Below are positions 26,030 to 34,026 of a stretch of 64,000 nucleotides of DNA, piece after piece; the first letter of the stretch is position 1, and every line of letters starts with the position of its first letter. The translations under genes and the position numbers were made by a program. This DNA is from Spartobacteria bacterium (GTDB lineage Bacteria > Verrucomicrobiota > Verrucomicrobiia > Chthoniobacterales > UBA10450): contig PLCM01000015.1 in assembly GCA_003134765.1 (NCBI GenBank), positions 127,421-191,420 on the forward strand, read 5' to 3'. A model generated the notes under the pieces. That model made no database searches. It saw only the letters and a program-made list of their open reading frames with translations, and was not told where the DNA came from.

Positions 26030-28728
26030 TTGAGTACTCGCAACCGCTCAGCGAGTTGGAATGGATCCCGCGGCCGAAATTGACCGCGCTCCGGCGGCTC
26101 GAGATCGAAACCGTCGAAGATCTTCTGACCCACTATCCGCGGCGCTATGAGGACCGGACCCAGTTTGCGGCGTTTCCCCGCGAGGAAAGCGAAACGCCAG
26201 TTTGTGTTTGTGGTGAGGTCGTAAAGACCCGGATTGTTCGTTTCGGAGGATGGAAAAAGATCTTCGAAGCGACTTTGGAGGAAGCGAATGCGAACGCGCT
26301 CAGTCAGCCAATTGTGCTACGCTGGTTCAATCTTCATTACGTCCAGAAGATGATCGCCACCGGACAGCGCGTGGTCGTTTTTGGAAAACCGCGTCTGCGC
26401 GGGAAGCGGCTCTGCATGGAGCATCCGGAATTTGAGGTAATCGAGAACGACGAGGAGATGTCGGTCCATTTTCGTCGCATCACTCCGATTTACCCGGCCA
26501 CCGAAGGACTTTCGCAGCGCGTTTTTCGCGGAATGATTTTCCAGGTGCTGGAGAACCTCGGGGCGGGATCCGTCCCAACCCTGTTGCCGAAAGGCGTGAA
26601 TCTCGGAACACGGGAACACGCCCTGCACGAGATCCATTTTCCGACAACGACCGGCCAATGCGAGGCCGCGCGCAAGCATCTCGTCTTCGCGGAGTTCTTT
26701 GCGATGCAGTTAGTGATTGGATCGCGGCGAGCGGAAGCCACGTCGCGAACTGGCCAGGCGCATTCCGCGGCGGGCGAGTTGCTGGAGAGATTCCTGCGCG
26801 GATTACCGTTCGATCTGACTCCCGCCCAGGAGCGGGTCATCGAAGAATTGCGACGGGACCTCGCCTCCCGTCACCCGATGAATCGGCTGCTCCAGGGCGA
26901 TGTGGGCTCGGGGAAAACCGTGGTGGCGATTGCCGCCATGCTGCTCGTGGTTGAATCCGGTTCTCAGGCGGCCCTCATGGCGCCGACGCAAATTCTCGCC
27001 GAACAACATTATGCCGTCCTCTGTCGGTGGCTCGAGCCGCTGGGAGTGCGGCTGGCGTTGCGGACCGGCACGCGGCAGGAGGAAACGCTGCCGCTCTTCG
27101 CTCCGGGTCGAAAACAAACGCTGGGGAGCGCAGGCTGCCAGCCTGCCGTGTCCGGCAGCTTGCCGGACACACCTTCGGGAGTTAGCGAAGCTCGCTATCA
27201 CCGTCGGCGCCTCCCCCATTTTGACCGCCCGTGGGCAAAGTACATGATCACGATGTCCACGCGAAACCACCGGGTCCTAACCACTAGATCTCGCGACGCA
27301 GTCCTCGAATCTATTCTTCGTTGGAGGAATCATCGTTACGGACTCTATGCGGCGTGCGTGATGCCGGATCATGCGCATATGCTGATCGAACCCATGGTTG
27401 AGCGGGAAGGCGACGAGGGAAGTGCGGTGTTCTTTTCGCTGTCGAAGATTCTGCATACCATCAAATCCTTCACGGCGAATCGAGTGAACAAGTTCGAGAA
27501 GACCACGGGGGCCGTCTGGGAGACAGAATCTTTCGATCGGCTGATTGGGTCCGAGAGCGATCTGCAGGAAAAATTTCAGTATATCGCGCGCAATCCATGG
27601 GATTCTGGCGCTGTGAATCCGGGGGTAGATTATCCCTGGGTTTGGTGGCCGGAGATCGAGACGGAGGCGCGGCCGTCAAAGAACACGCCGCCGAACTTCG
27701 CGGCAGGCTGCCGCGAAGAGCAGGCTGCCAGCCTGCGATCCCCAGCGAAGAGCGATGCTCCGCACATCATCGTGGGGACGCATGCGCTGCTTTACGAAGG
27801 GGTATCGTTCGAGAATCTCGGGCTCGCGGTGATTGATGAGCAACACAAGTTTGGGGTCTCGCAAAGGGCGCGCCTCACGGCGCGCGAGCCAGCGCCGGAC
27901 GTCCTCGTCATGACGGCAACGCCGATTCCACGCACGTTGACCATGACTTTCTACGGCGATCTTGATGTGTCGGTGATCGATGAGATGCCGGCGGATCGGG
28001 GCAGGATTGTCACGGCAGTGCGTGAGCGAGGCAAACTTCCGGAAGTGCTCGTGTTTCTGCGCGGACAACTCGAGGCGGGCCGGCAGGCCTATGTCGTTTA
28101 TCCGCTTATCGACGAGAGCGAGAAATTGGACGCAAAAGCGGCCGCTGCGGAGTTCGAGGAATGGGAGGAACGACTGCGCCCGTTTCGTTGCGAGCTGTTA
28201 CATGGAAGGATCGCTGGTCCCGAAAAACAGTCCATCATGGAACGGTTTCGGCGCGGCGAAACGAGCGCCCTCATCAGCACGACTGTGGTCGAGGTGGGCG
28301 TGGACGTGCCGAACGCGACCCTGATGCTGATTGAGAACGCGGAGCGGTTTGGCCTTGCCCAGCTCCATCAATTGCGCGGCCGGATCGGACGGGGGAGCCA
28401 CAAATCGTATTGCGTCCTCCTCAGCGATGAGAAAGAACCTTGGACGGTCGCGAAACTGGCCGTCCTGGAAAAGACCAGCGACGGATTTGCGGTGGCGGAA
28501 GCGGACTGGGAGATGCGCGGCCCTGGGGATCTGCTCGGCACCGCGCAGAGCGGTCTGCCGGCCTTAAAGCTGGGTGATTTGAAAAAGGACGCCGATCTGA
28601 TGCGCCAGGCGCGCGGGGCTGCTACCTCGATTCTGGCCATCGATCCCGGGCTCGAATCGAAGGAAAATCAACAATTTCGGCGATTGATTGTCGAAGAACA
28701 GGGACGAACCTTCTCGAACGTTAGCTGA
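26026..28728 (+). CDS. recG: ATP-dependent DNA helicase RecG with in-frame RAYT insertion
   Basis: RecG regresses stalled forks and migrates Holliday junctions. The wedge/OB domain fills the first ~250 residues. Helicase motif I is GDVGSGKT (291-298), motif Ia is LMAPTQILAEQHY, motif II is DEQH (604-607), then VMTATPIPRT, VVEVGVDVPNA and QLRGRIGRG. The frame is 900 residues, against about 690-700 for the family. The excess (about residues 365-575) is a REP-associated transposase element inserted between the LALRTGTRQEE segment and HIIVGTHALL. Both junctions keep the frame open. Whether the helicase still works is unknown. Confidence 0.93.
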   Translation: MIEYSQPLSELEWIPRPKLTALRRLEIETVEDLLTHYPRRYEDRTQFAAFPREESETPVCVCGEVVKTRIVRFGGWKKIFEATLEEANANALSQPIVLRWFNLHYVQKMIATGQRVVVFGKPRLRGKRLCMEHPEFEVIENDEEMSVHFRRITPIYPATEGLSQRVFRGMIFQVLENLGAGSVPTLLPKGVNLGTREHALHEIHFPTTTGQCEAARKHLVFAEFFAMQLVIGSRRAEATSRTGQAHSAAGELLERFLRGLPFDLTPAQERVIEELRRDLASRHPMNRLLQGDVGSGKTVVAIAAMLLVVESGSQAALMAPTQILAEQHYAVLCRWLEPLGVRLALRTGTRQEETLPLFAPGRKQTLGSAGCQPAVSGSLPDTPSGVSEARYHRRRLPHFDRPWAKYMITMSTRNHRVLTTRSRDAVLESILRWRNHRYGLYAACVMPDHAHMLIEPMVEREGDEGSAVFFSLSKILHTIKSFTANRVNKFEKTTGAVWETESFDRLIGSESDLQEKFQYIARNPWDSGAVNPGVDYPWVWWPEIETEARPSKNTPPNFAAGCREEQAASLRSPAKSDAPHIIVGTHALLYEGVSFENLGLAVIDEQHKFGVSQRARLTAREPAPDVLVMTATPIPRTLTMTFYGDLDVSVIDEMPADRGRIVTAVRERGKLPEVLVFLRGQLEAGRQAYVVYPLIDESEKLDAKAAAAEFEEWEERLRPFRCELLHGRIAGPEKQSIMERFRRGETSALISTTVVEVGVDVPNATLMLIENAERFGLAQLHQLRGRIGRGSHKSYCVLLSDEKEPWTVAKLAVLEKTSDGFAVAEADWEMRGPGDLLGTAQSGLPALKLGDLKKDADLMRQARGAATSILAIDPGLESKENQQFRRLIVEEQGRTFSNVS
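27119..27170. repeat. Left REP pair of the RAYT element
   Basis: GGGGAG leads into a hairpin GCAGGCT-GCC-AGCCTGC (27130-27146). A second hairpin follows with a perfect 10-base stem, GTGTCCGGCA and TGCCGGACAC, around GCT (27148-27170). GGAG/GTAG-type feet next to REP hairpins are a known RAYT recognition feature. Confidence 0.8.
27696..27747. repeat. Right REP pair of the RAYT element
   Basis: The order mirrors the left end. First comes a perfect 10-base stem CTTCGCGGCA/TGCCGCGAAG around GGC (27696-27718), then GCAGGCT-GCC-AGCCTGC (27720-27736) followed by GATCCCCAGCG, the inverted counterpart of CGCTGGGGAGC on the left. Confidence 0.8.
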
Positions 28729-30233
28729 TGAAAAATCTGATCAAATTCCTCTTCTTTGTCTTGCTGGTGAGTGCCGGCATTTCGGCGCTTTACGACTACC
28801 GGCTCAAGACCGGCGGTCTCAATTTTCTCGCGGTCACATCCGAGAAATATTCCCTGGCCACAAACCCCACCGTGGATCCCAAGGACGTCGCGGGGCTGGA
28901 GAGTCTCAACCGCGAGCGACGGGCGCTGGTCAGCTCCGTCATCCCATCGGTTGTCAGCATCAAGACTTCGAAGAAGGTGCCCGTCCGGCGGCAATATCAG
29001 CTCGATCCCTCGGATTTTTTTAATCGCAATCCGCGCCAATTCCGCAACCCGAACGAGGAAGCAATGGTGCAAAACTCTCTCGGCTCGGGCGTGGTCGTGA
29101 CCTCAGAGGGCCACATCATCACGAACAATCACGTGGTGGACCAGGTGGATGAGATCGAGGTCCAGTTGAGCGATGGACGAACGAAAAAGGCCCGGCTGGT
29201 GGGAGCCGACGCGGTGGTCGATTTGGCGGTGCTGAAAGTGGACGAAGCGGGTCTCAAGCCGCTGAAGTTCGGCGACTCCGACGCCGTCCAAGCGGGAGAT
29301 TTCGTGGTCGCGATCGGAAATCCGTTCGGCTTCGAGGAGACAGTAACGGATGGAATCATCAGCTCGAAAGGCCGGCCAAATCGCGTGGATGGTTTCGGCG
29401 ATTACCTGCAGACCAACGCGGCCATCAATCCCGGGAACAGCGGCGGGCCGCTGGTGAATTTGCGGGGCGAGATCATCGGCATCAACACCGCGATCATTTC
29501 GCGCAGCGGCGGATCACAGGGAATCGGGTTCGCGATTCCGTCGAACTCGGTGAAGACGGCCCTGGAGAGCTTGCTTAAGAATGGCCGCATTATTCGCGGA
29601 TATCTCGGCATCCAGGCGCGCCCGACTACTCAGGGAGTGGCCGAGACAGATGGGGTGATCGTCGATGACGTGATCCCGAACTCGCCCGCGTCGGATGCAA
29701 AATTGAAGCGGGACGACGTGATCAAAAAATTTAACGGACACACGGTGCGAAACATCGCGGAATTGCGCAGCCTGGTCTCGCAAGTAGAGCTGAACAAAAA
29801 GGTGGACCTGGAAGTGATCCGAAGCGGAAACACACTCAATGTCACTGCGGAGATCAAGGAACAACCGGCGGATTATCTGACCTCGCGGAGCAATCCTCTC
29901 GAGCCTCAGACGCCGCAGCAACCCGATGACCAGCAGCAGGACGAACCGGACGAAGCGAACGCGCTGGCCTCGGTGCAAGTGGCAGAGCTTACGCCAGACG
30001 TTGTGAAGCGACTCGACCTCCCAACCCGAATTCGGGGCGTTCTCGTGGCGAAAATTGACGGGGAAGCAGGTGAATTGCGCGCTGGCGACGTGATTGAGGA
30101 AGTGAACCAGCAACCGGTGAACTCCGTGTCGGATTACAAGAAAGTCGTTTCTTCGCTCGATCCGAACGGTACCCAGGTGCTTTCGGTCTGCCGGCATCGC
30201 ACGCGATCCTTCGTCGTTTTGCGGCCTCGCTGA
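28728..30233 (+). CDS. HtrA/DegP-like periplasmic serine protease
   Basis: This is a trypsin-fold protease and chaperone for misfolded envelope proteins. An N-terminal hydrophobic segment (FLFFVLLVSAGISAL) works as signal or anchor. The triad is His135 (TNNHVVD), Asp165 (VVDLAVLKV) and Ser238 (NPGNSGGPL). PDZ1 follows (GYLGIQARP) and PDZ2 is at the C-terminus (RIRGVLVAKI). A Gln/Asp-rich linker joins them. Length is 501 residues. The ATG overlaps the recG stop (TGATG). Confidence 0.93.
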   Translation: MKNLIKFLFFVLLVSAGISALYDYRLKTGGLNFLAVTSEKYSLATNPTVDPKDVAGLESLNRERRALVSSVIPSVVSIKTSKKVPVRRQYQLDPSDFFNRNPRQFRNPNEEAMVQNSLGSGVVVTSEGHIITNNHVVDQVDEIEVQLSDGRTKKARLVGADAVVDLAVLKVDEAGLKPLKFGDSDAVQAGDFVVAIGNPFGFEETVTDGIISSKGRPNRVDGFGDYLQTNAAINPGNSGGPLVNLRGEIIGINTAIISRSGGSQGIGFAIPSNSVKTALESLLKNGRIIRGYLGIQARPTTQGVAETDGVIVDDVIPNSPASDAKLKRDDVIKKFNGHTVRNIAELRSLVSQVELNKKVDLEVIRSGNTLNVTAEIKEQPADYLTSRSNPLEPQTPQQPDDQQQDEPDEANALASVQVAELTPDVVKRLDLPTRIRGVLVAKIDGEAGELRAGDVIEEVNQQPVNSVSDYKKVVSSLDPNGTQVLSVCRHRTRSFVVLRPR

Positions 30234-30361
30234 TCTTCACCATCGCCGCGGCTTCTTCCCCGGAGAGCGGGAAGCACGTAGGAGTCTGGTGGGCTTCGAA
30301 TCATTTCCGGGTGAATAACCCGTGCTTCGAGCCGGTCTAACTCACCCAGCCCATCAAACTT

Positions 30362-32031
30362 ATGAAACGAATACTCCTGGCAGCGGCGATATTGGCCATT
30401 GTCTTTCCGACTCCGCGGCAGGCCGAAGCACGGACCGATGTCTCGATCGACTTCTTTTACGATAATCTCGGTGACGGGGGCAACTGGGTATAGGTCGGCG
30501 ATTACGGGTATTGCTGGCAGCCGGACGTAGCGGTGAGCAATTCGAATTGGCGACCGTACTCGGACGGATATTGGGCCTATACGATGTCGGGTGGACCTGG
30601 GTGTCGTATGAGGATTTTGGCTGGGCGACCTATCATTACGGACGGTGGATGCGGTTACACGGTCGCGGATGGGTCTGGGTGCCAGACCGCGAGTGGGCGC
30701 CGGCCTGGGTTTCCTGGCGCACCGGCGGGGACTATGTTGGCTGGGCGCCGCTTCCCCCGCGACGTGCCGGCGACTATTACGACAATAGCCCCATCACCGC
30801 GCGGGTGGACATCGATTTCGACATCGGCCCGGCGTCCTATAACTTCATCGACGTTCGCTATATTGGGGAGCCAGTTCTCCGGGAGCGAATCTTCGCGGCC
30901 GATCAGAATGTCACCTACATCACCAAGACGGTGAACGTGACCAATATCACTTACACCAACTCGACGGTTTACAACCACGGGCCGGATTACGATACGCTCA
31001 GCCGTTACTCGACCCGGCCCATTCAGCGCCTGACTTTGCAGCGGGAGACGAACGTCGATCCGGCCGCGGCCGCCCGTTCGAAGTCGCTCATGAAGGTGCA
31101 GGGCGACAGACTCGTGGTCGCTGCCCCGCAGCAGTTCCAAAAACCCACGAAGAACCTCGCGCCAAAAGTCGTGAAGGAGAAAATCGCGCAAGCGCCGGTG
31201 GAACGCGGTTGGGAACCGGTCGGCGACCAGAAAGCGCAGACAGAATTGAAGGAAAAAATGAAGAAGGAAGACCCGAAGTCGGTGCCACCGCCGACCGTGC
31301 AGGCTTCGGAGAAGGCTGGAGCCAGCCCGGCCGCTACGCCGCCCGGCGCGACAACTGCCAGCGCGACCCCCGCAAGAACGGCCACCCCGGCCGTGTCGGC
31401 GAGAGCCGCGGCGAGCCCGACTCCGGCGACTCGAGCCTCTCCTTCGCCGGCCAAGGACAAGAATAAACGTCCCGACAAGAATTCGCCGCTGCCAGGCGCG
31501 TCCGCAACCCCGGCGATGAGTCCCGCAATGACGCCGGAGAAAAACAAAAATAAGCGCGACGAAAAAGTTTCACCGCTGACCACGCCATCGGCCTCGATTC
31601 CGGCGGCGACAAGCCCCGCGCCAACTCGCGACATGGGCAAGAACAAGCAGCGGGAAAAGGCGGCGCCGACTGCAACGGTGCCGCCTGCCTCCGGGACGAC
31701 AGATGCCGCCGCTCTCACTGCTCCTCCGAAACCGCCCAAGGAAAAGTCGGACAAGCGCAAGATGGAACCCGTTCCTCCGCCACTCGCCCCAATGGAACAG
31801 AGCGCTCCAAGGGTAGAGCCGCCGTCGACGCCAGAAGCCAGGAAGAATCGGCTGGAGCCGGATTCCGTAAAGCCTGAAGCCACGGTCGAAAAGCCGAAGC
31901 ATGAACCGGCGACGCAGGACCCAGCCAAATCGCTGAGGAAGGAACCGCCGCAGGAGCGTGTTGCGCCACCACCACCGGCTCGAGATGAAGGCAAAAAGAA
32001 GAACGAGCCGGCGGCTTCACCGACGCCGTAA
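30362..32031 (+). pseudogene. DUF6600-like secreted protein gene, broken by a stop and a frameshift
   Basis: From ATG 30362 the frame encodes a signal peptide (LAAAILAIVFPTPRQAEA) and then [17 protein letters not shown], followed by an in-frame TAG at 30491-30493. Reading continues in frame as [20 protein letters not shown] and PYSDGYWAY. It then shifts by one base near 30580-30584 into the downstream frame [20 protein letters not shown]. That frame stays open to 32031, with [20 protein letters not shown] and a long Pro/Ala/Lys-rich tail. The matching pattern across both breaks shows one ancestral gene. An internal start at 30511 could still make a truncated product without a signal peptide. 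Confidence 0.8.
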
Positions 32032-32053
32032 TCGAGTTTGATTCGCTAGGAAA

Positions 32054-32085
32054 GGCCGGCCCCGGAGGAATCCGGGGCCGCCTTG
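32054..32085. terminator. GC-rich hairpin between convergent genes
   Basis: GGCCCCGGA (32059-32067) pairs with TCCGGGGCC (32072-32080) across a short loop. The T-run after it is weak on either strand (GCCTTGTT on plus, GGCCTTTCC on minus). Its position between the DUF6600 pseudogene and asd fits a bidirectional terminator. Confidence 0.45.
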
Positions 32086-32188
32086 TTAGGCCTTCTTGCT
32101 CCTGCTCCTGCTCCTGATCTTTCCCCAATCGGGTTCCGTGACCGATCAAAATTAGGATTAAGAACGTGAGGAAGAAGAATCTGCGAAT

Positions 32189-33196
32189 TCAAAGCAGTTC
32201 CGCGATCTGGACAGCGTTCAGGGCAGCGCCTTTCAGGAGCTGGTCGCCCGAAACCCAAAAGGAAAGCCCGTTCTCGAACGCACAATCGCGCCGAACGCGA
32301 CCGACTTCGCAGTTGTCTTTGCCGGCGGTGAAAAGCGGCATGGGATAACGATTATTCTGCGGTTCGTCCACCAGCTCCAGCCCCGGTGCCTTGGCGAGAA
32401 CTTCATGCGCTTCCTCGACGGAAACAGACCTCTCGAACTCAGCGCTCATCGCAACCGAGTGCGCTCGGTAGACCGGGACCCGGACGCAGGTGACTGACGC
32501 GCGAAACTCTGGCAGGTGCATAATGCGCCGTCCTTCGTTCTGCATCTTCATTTCCTCCTTGGTATAGCCCCCCGGCAAAAAGGAGTCGACTTGGGGCAGA
32601 AGATTGAAGGCGATCGGATGCGGGTAGATCTCCGCAACCGGGGGCTGATTCGTGGCTGCGGCATGGACTTGCGACCGCAACTCGTCGATCGCGCGGGCCC
32701 CACTGCCCGAGACGGCCTGGTAGCTCGAGGCGATCACTCGCCGAACCCCGAATGCGCGGTGCAGCGGATAAAGCGCCATGAGCGCTACGGCGGTGGTGCA
32801 ATTTGGATTGGCAATCAATCCTTTGTGCTGCCGGACGTCATCGCCGTTTATTTCCGGGATGATCAGCGGGACGTCCGGGTCCATTCGAAAAACCGAGGAA
32901 TTGTCGATCACCACCGCACCTGCCGCTCGGGCGATCGGGGCGAACTCGCGGGAAATATTTCCGCCGGCGCTGAAGAACGCCAGGTCGATTCCCTCGAACG
33001 ACTTCTCGGAGAGCTGCTGCGCCGTGATCTTTTGGCCGCGAAAGGTAACGCTCCTGCCGGCTGAGCGGCCCGAGCACAGGGGAAGTAATCGTTCCACGGG
33101 AAAGACGCGCCGCTCCAGCACCCGCAGCAATTCGTCGCCGACGGCGCCGGTCGCGCCGACGATGGCAACGTGATAGCTTTTCTTTTCGTTGATCAC
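32189..33196 (-). CDS. asd: Aspartate-semialdehyde dehydrogenase
   Basis: This enzyme reduces aspartyl phosphate to the semialdehyde for lysine, threonine, methionine and diaminopimelate synthesis. The 335-residue product has the NADP loop AIVGATGAVGDELL, the catalytic Cys133 in NPNCTT, SSYQAVSGSGARAIDEL, and the histidine-bearing VPVYRAHSVAMSAEF. It stands alone and is divergent from an L,D-transpeptidase. Diaminopimelate is the residue such enzymes crosslink, but a functional link is only suggestive. Confidence 0.95.
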   Translation of the reverse strand: MINEKKSYHVAIVGATGAVGDELLRVLERRVFPVERLLPLCSGRSAGRSVTFRGQKITAQQLSEKSFEGIDLAFFSAGGNISREFAPIARAAGAVVIDNSSVFRMDPDVPLIIPEINGDDVRQHKGLIANPNCTTAVALMALYPLHRAFGVRRVIASSYQAVSGSGARAIDELRSQVHAAATNQPPVAEIYPHPIAFNLLPQVDSFLPGGYTKEEMKMQNEGRRIMHLPEFRASVTCVRVPVYRAHSVAMSAEFERSVSVEEAHEVLAKAPGLELVDEPQNNRYPMPLFTAGKDNCEVGRVRRDCAFENGLSFWVSGDQLLKGAALNAVQIAELL

Positions 33197-33219
33197 GGCG
33201 CATCCTACCGCCGTTTCCG

Positions 33220-33684
33220 ATGAAAAAAAGTCCCGACCCGAAGATCGATATCTCTGCCCGCAAGCAACAGCTCGCCCTGAAATCCGGGCGGAAAACCGTG
33301 GCGCACTATCCGGTCTCCACTTCCCGATTCGGATTGGGATCGGAGGAGGGCAGCTTTAAAACGCCCACGGGCAAGTTCCGCATTGCGGAGAAGATCGGCG
33401 ATGGCATGCCGCTTGGGACCGTCTTCAAAAGCCGCCGCCCGGTGAAGGCGACGAAGAAGCTATTACGAGAAGAGGACCTGGTAATGACGCGCATTCTCTG
33501 GCTGGATGGGCTCGACCGGAGCAATGCCAATACGCACGGGCGCTACATCTACATCCATGGCACAAACCACGAGGAGAGCATTGGCGTGCCGGCAAGCCAT
33601 GGTTGTGTCCGGATGAGGAATGCCGATTTGGTGGAGCTGTTCGACCGAGTCGCCGTGGGCACCCCTGTCCAGATCAGGCCCTAA
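33220..33684 (+). CDS. L,D-transpeptidase (YkuD family)
   Basis: These enzymes form 3-3 crosslinks in peptidoglycan or attach lipoproteins. The 154-residue product has a complete YkuD core: SRFGLGSEEGSFKTPTGKF, HGTN with His113 and SHGCVRM with His127 and the catalytic Cys129. No signal peptide is visible, which is odd for a periplasmic enzyme; the ATG at 33220 is the only reasonable start. A second family member is at 45835. Confidence 0.9.
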   Translation: MKKSPDPKIDISARKQQLALKSGRKTVAHYPVSTSRFGLGSEEGSFKTPTGKFRIAEKIGDGMPLGTVFKSRRPVKATKKLLREEDLVMTRILWLDGLDRSNANTHGRYIYIHGTNHEESIGVPASHGCVRMRNADLVELFDRVAVGTPVQIRP

Positions 33685-33769
33685 CGAAGGGCCGCGAGCA
33701 CTGGAAAAAAGTCGAGAAAAGCGTTGCGTCAGGGGTCTTAACTGCCTAAATGACGGCTGCAACTTGCAG

Positions 33770-33779
33770 GGAAAGGAGG
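33770..33779 (+). promoter_or_regulatory. Strong ribosome binding site for the small lipoprotein gene
   Basis: GGAAAGGAGG lies about 11 bases before GTG 33791. It decides that start over the internal ATG at 33812. Confidence 0.6.
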
Positions 33780-33790
33780 CGAAATATTAC

Positions 33791-33904
33791 GTGAAGATTT
33801 TCAAAGCAATCATGATTGTGGCCATCGCGGCCAGTGCGCTGAGCCTGGGGGCTTGCGCCCAGAAAAAAGAGGCCGCGACGACGACTTCTACCTATTCGAA
33901 ATAA
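33791..33904 (+). CDS. Very small lipoprotein
   Basis: The 37-residue product from GTG 33791 is almost all signal sequence: KIFKAIMIVAIAASALS followed by the lipobox LGAC. The mature peptide would be CAQKKEAATTTSTYSK, about 16 residues. The size is reminiscent of entericidin-type lipoproteins, but no homology is visible. A strong Shine-Dalgarno and a good terminator directly behind support it as a real, independently transcribed gene. Confidence 0.75.
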   Translation: MKIFKAIMIVAIAASALSLGACAQKKEAATTTSTYSK

Positions 33905-33941
33905 CCGTCCAGTTGTCCGTCTGCGGATAGCTTTAACCCTA

Positions 33942-33976
33942 AAAGGCCAGGTCGTTTCGTCGGCCTGGCCTTTTTT
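33942..33976 (+). terminator. Rho-independent terminator after the small lipoprotein gene
   Basis: AAAGGCCAGG (33942-33951) pairs perfectly with CCTGGCCTTT (33964-33973) over a 12-base loop, and the T-run extends to 33976. It separates the lipoprotein from hutH. Confidence 0.85.
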
Positions 33977-34026
33977 CCGTGCCGTCCTCCACGGGTCGGC
34001 TTTCTTTTCCGTCTTGAATTCATAAA

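Larger units (their letters stand above)
27119..27747 (+). mobile_element. REP-associated tyrosine transposase (RAYT/TnpA_REP) element inside recG
   Basis: The inserted segment encodes a Y1-type HUH nuclease. YHRRRLPHFDRP is the usual RAYT N-terminus. The metal-binding HUH pair is His449/His451 in MPDHAHMLIEP. The catalytic Tyr is Tyr519 in FQYIARNPWDSG (numbering of the recG frame), with SFDRLIGSESDLQEK just before it. RAYTs are single-copy domesticated relatives of the IS200/IS605 transposases that act on REP hairpins. The ends are inverted copies: CGCTGGGGAGCGCAGGCTG at 27119 and its near-complement at 27720-27747 (26 of 28 matched). A GTG at 27148 could start a separate RAYT. No stop codon separates it from recG. 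Confidence 0.88.

Noticed and set aside
26026-28728. Intein in recG
   Set aside because: The insert has no Cys/Ser at its start, no terminal His-Asn and no intein blocks; instead it has the HUH/Tyr motifs and hairpin ends of a RAYT.
30511-32031. Intact 506-residue gene starting at 30511
   Set aside because: The true N-terminus, with its signal peptide, is in another frame upstream; treating the downstream part as intact hides a stop and a frameshift.
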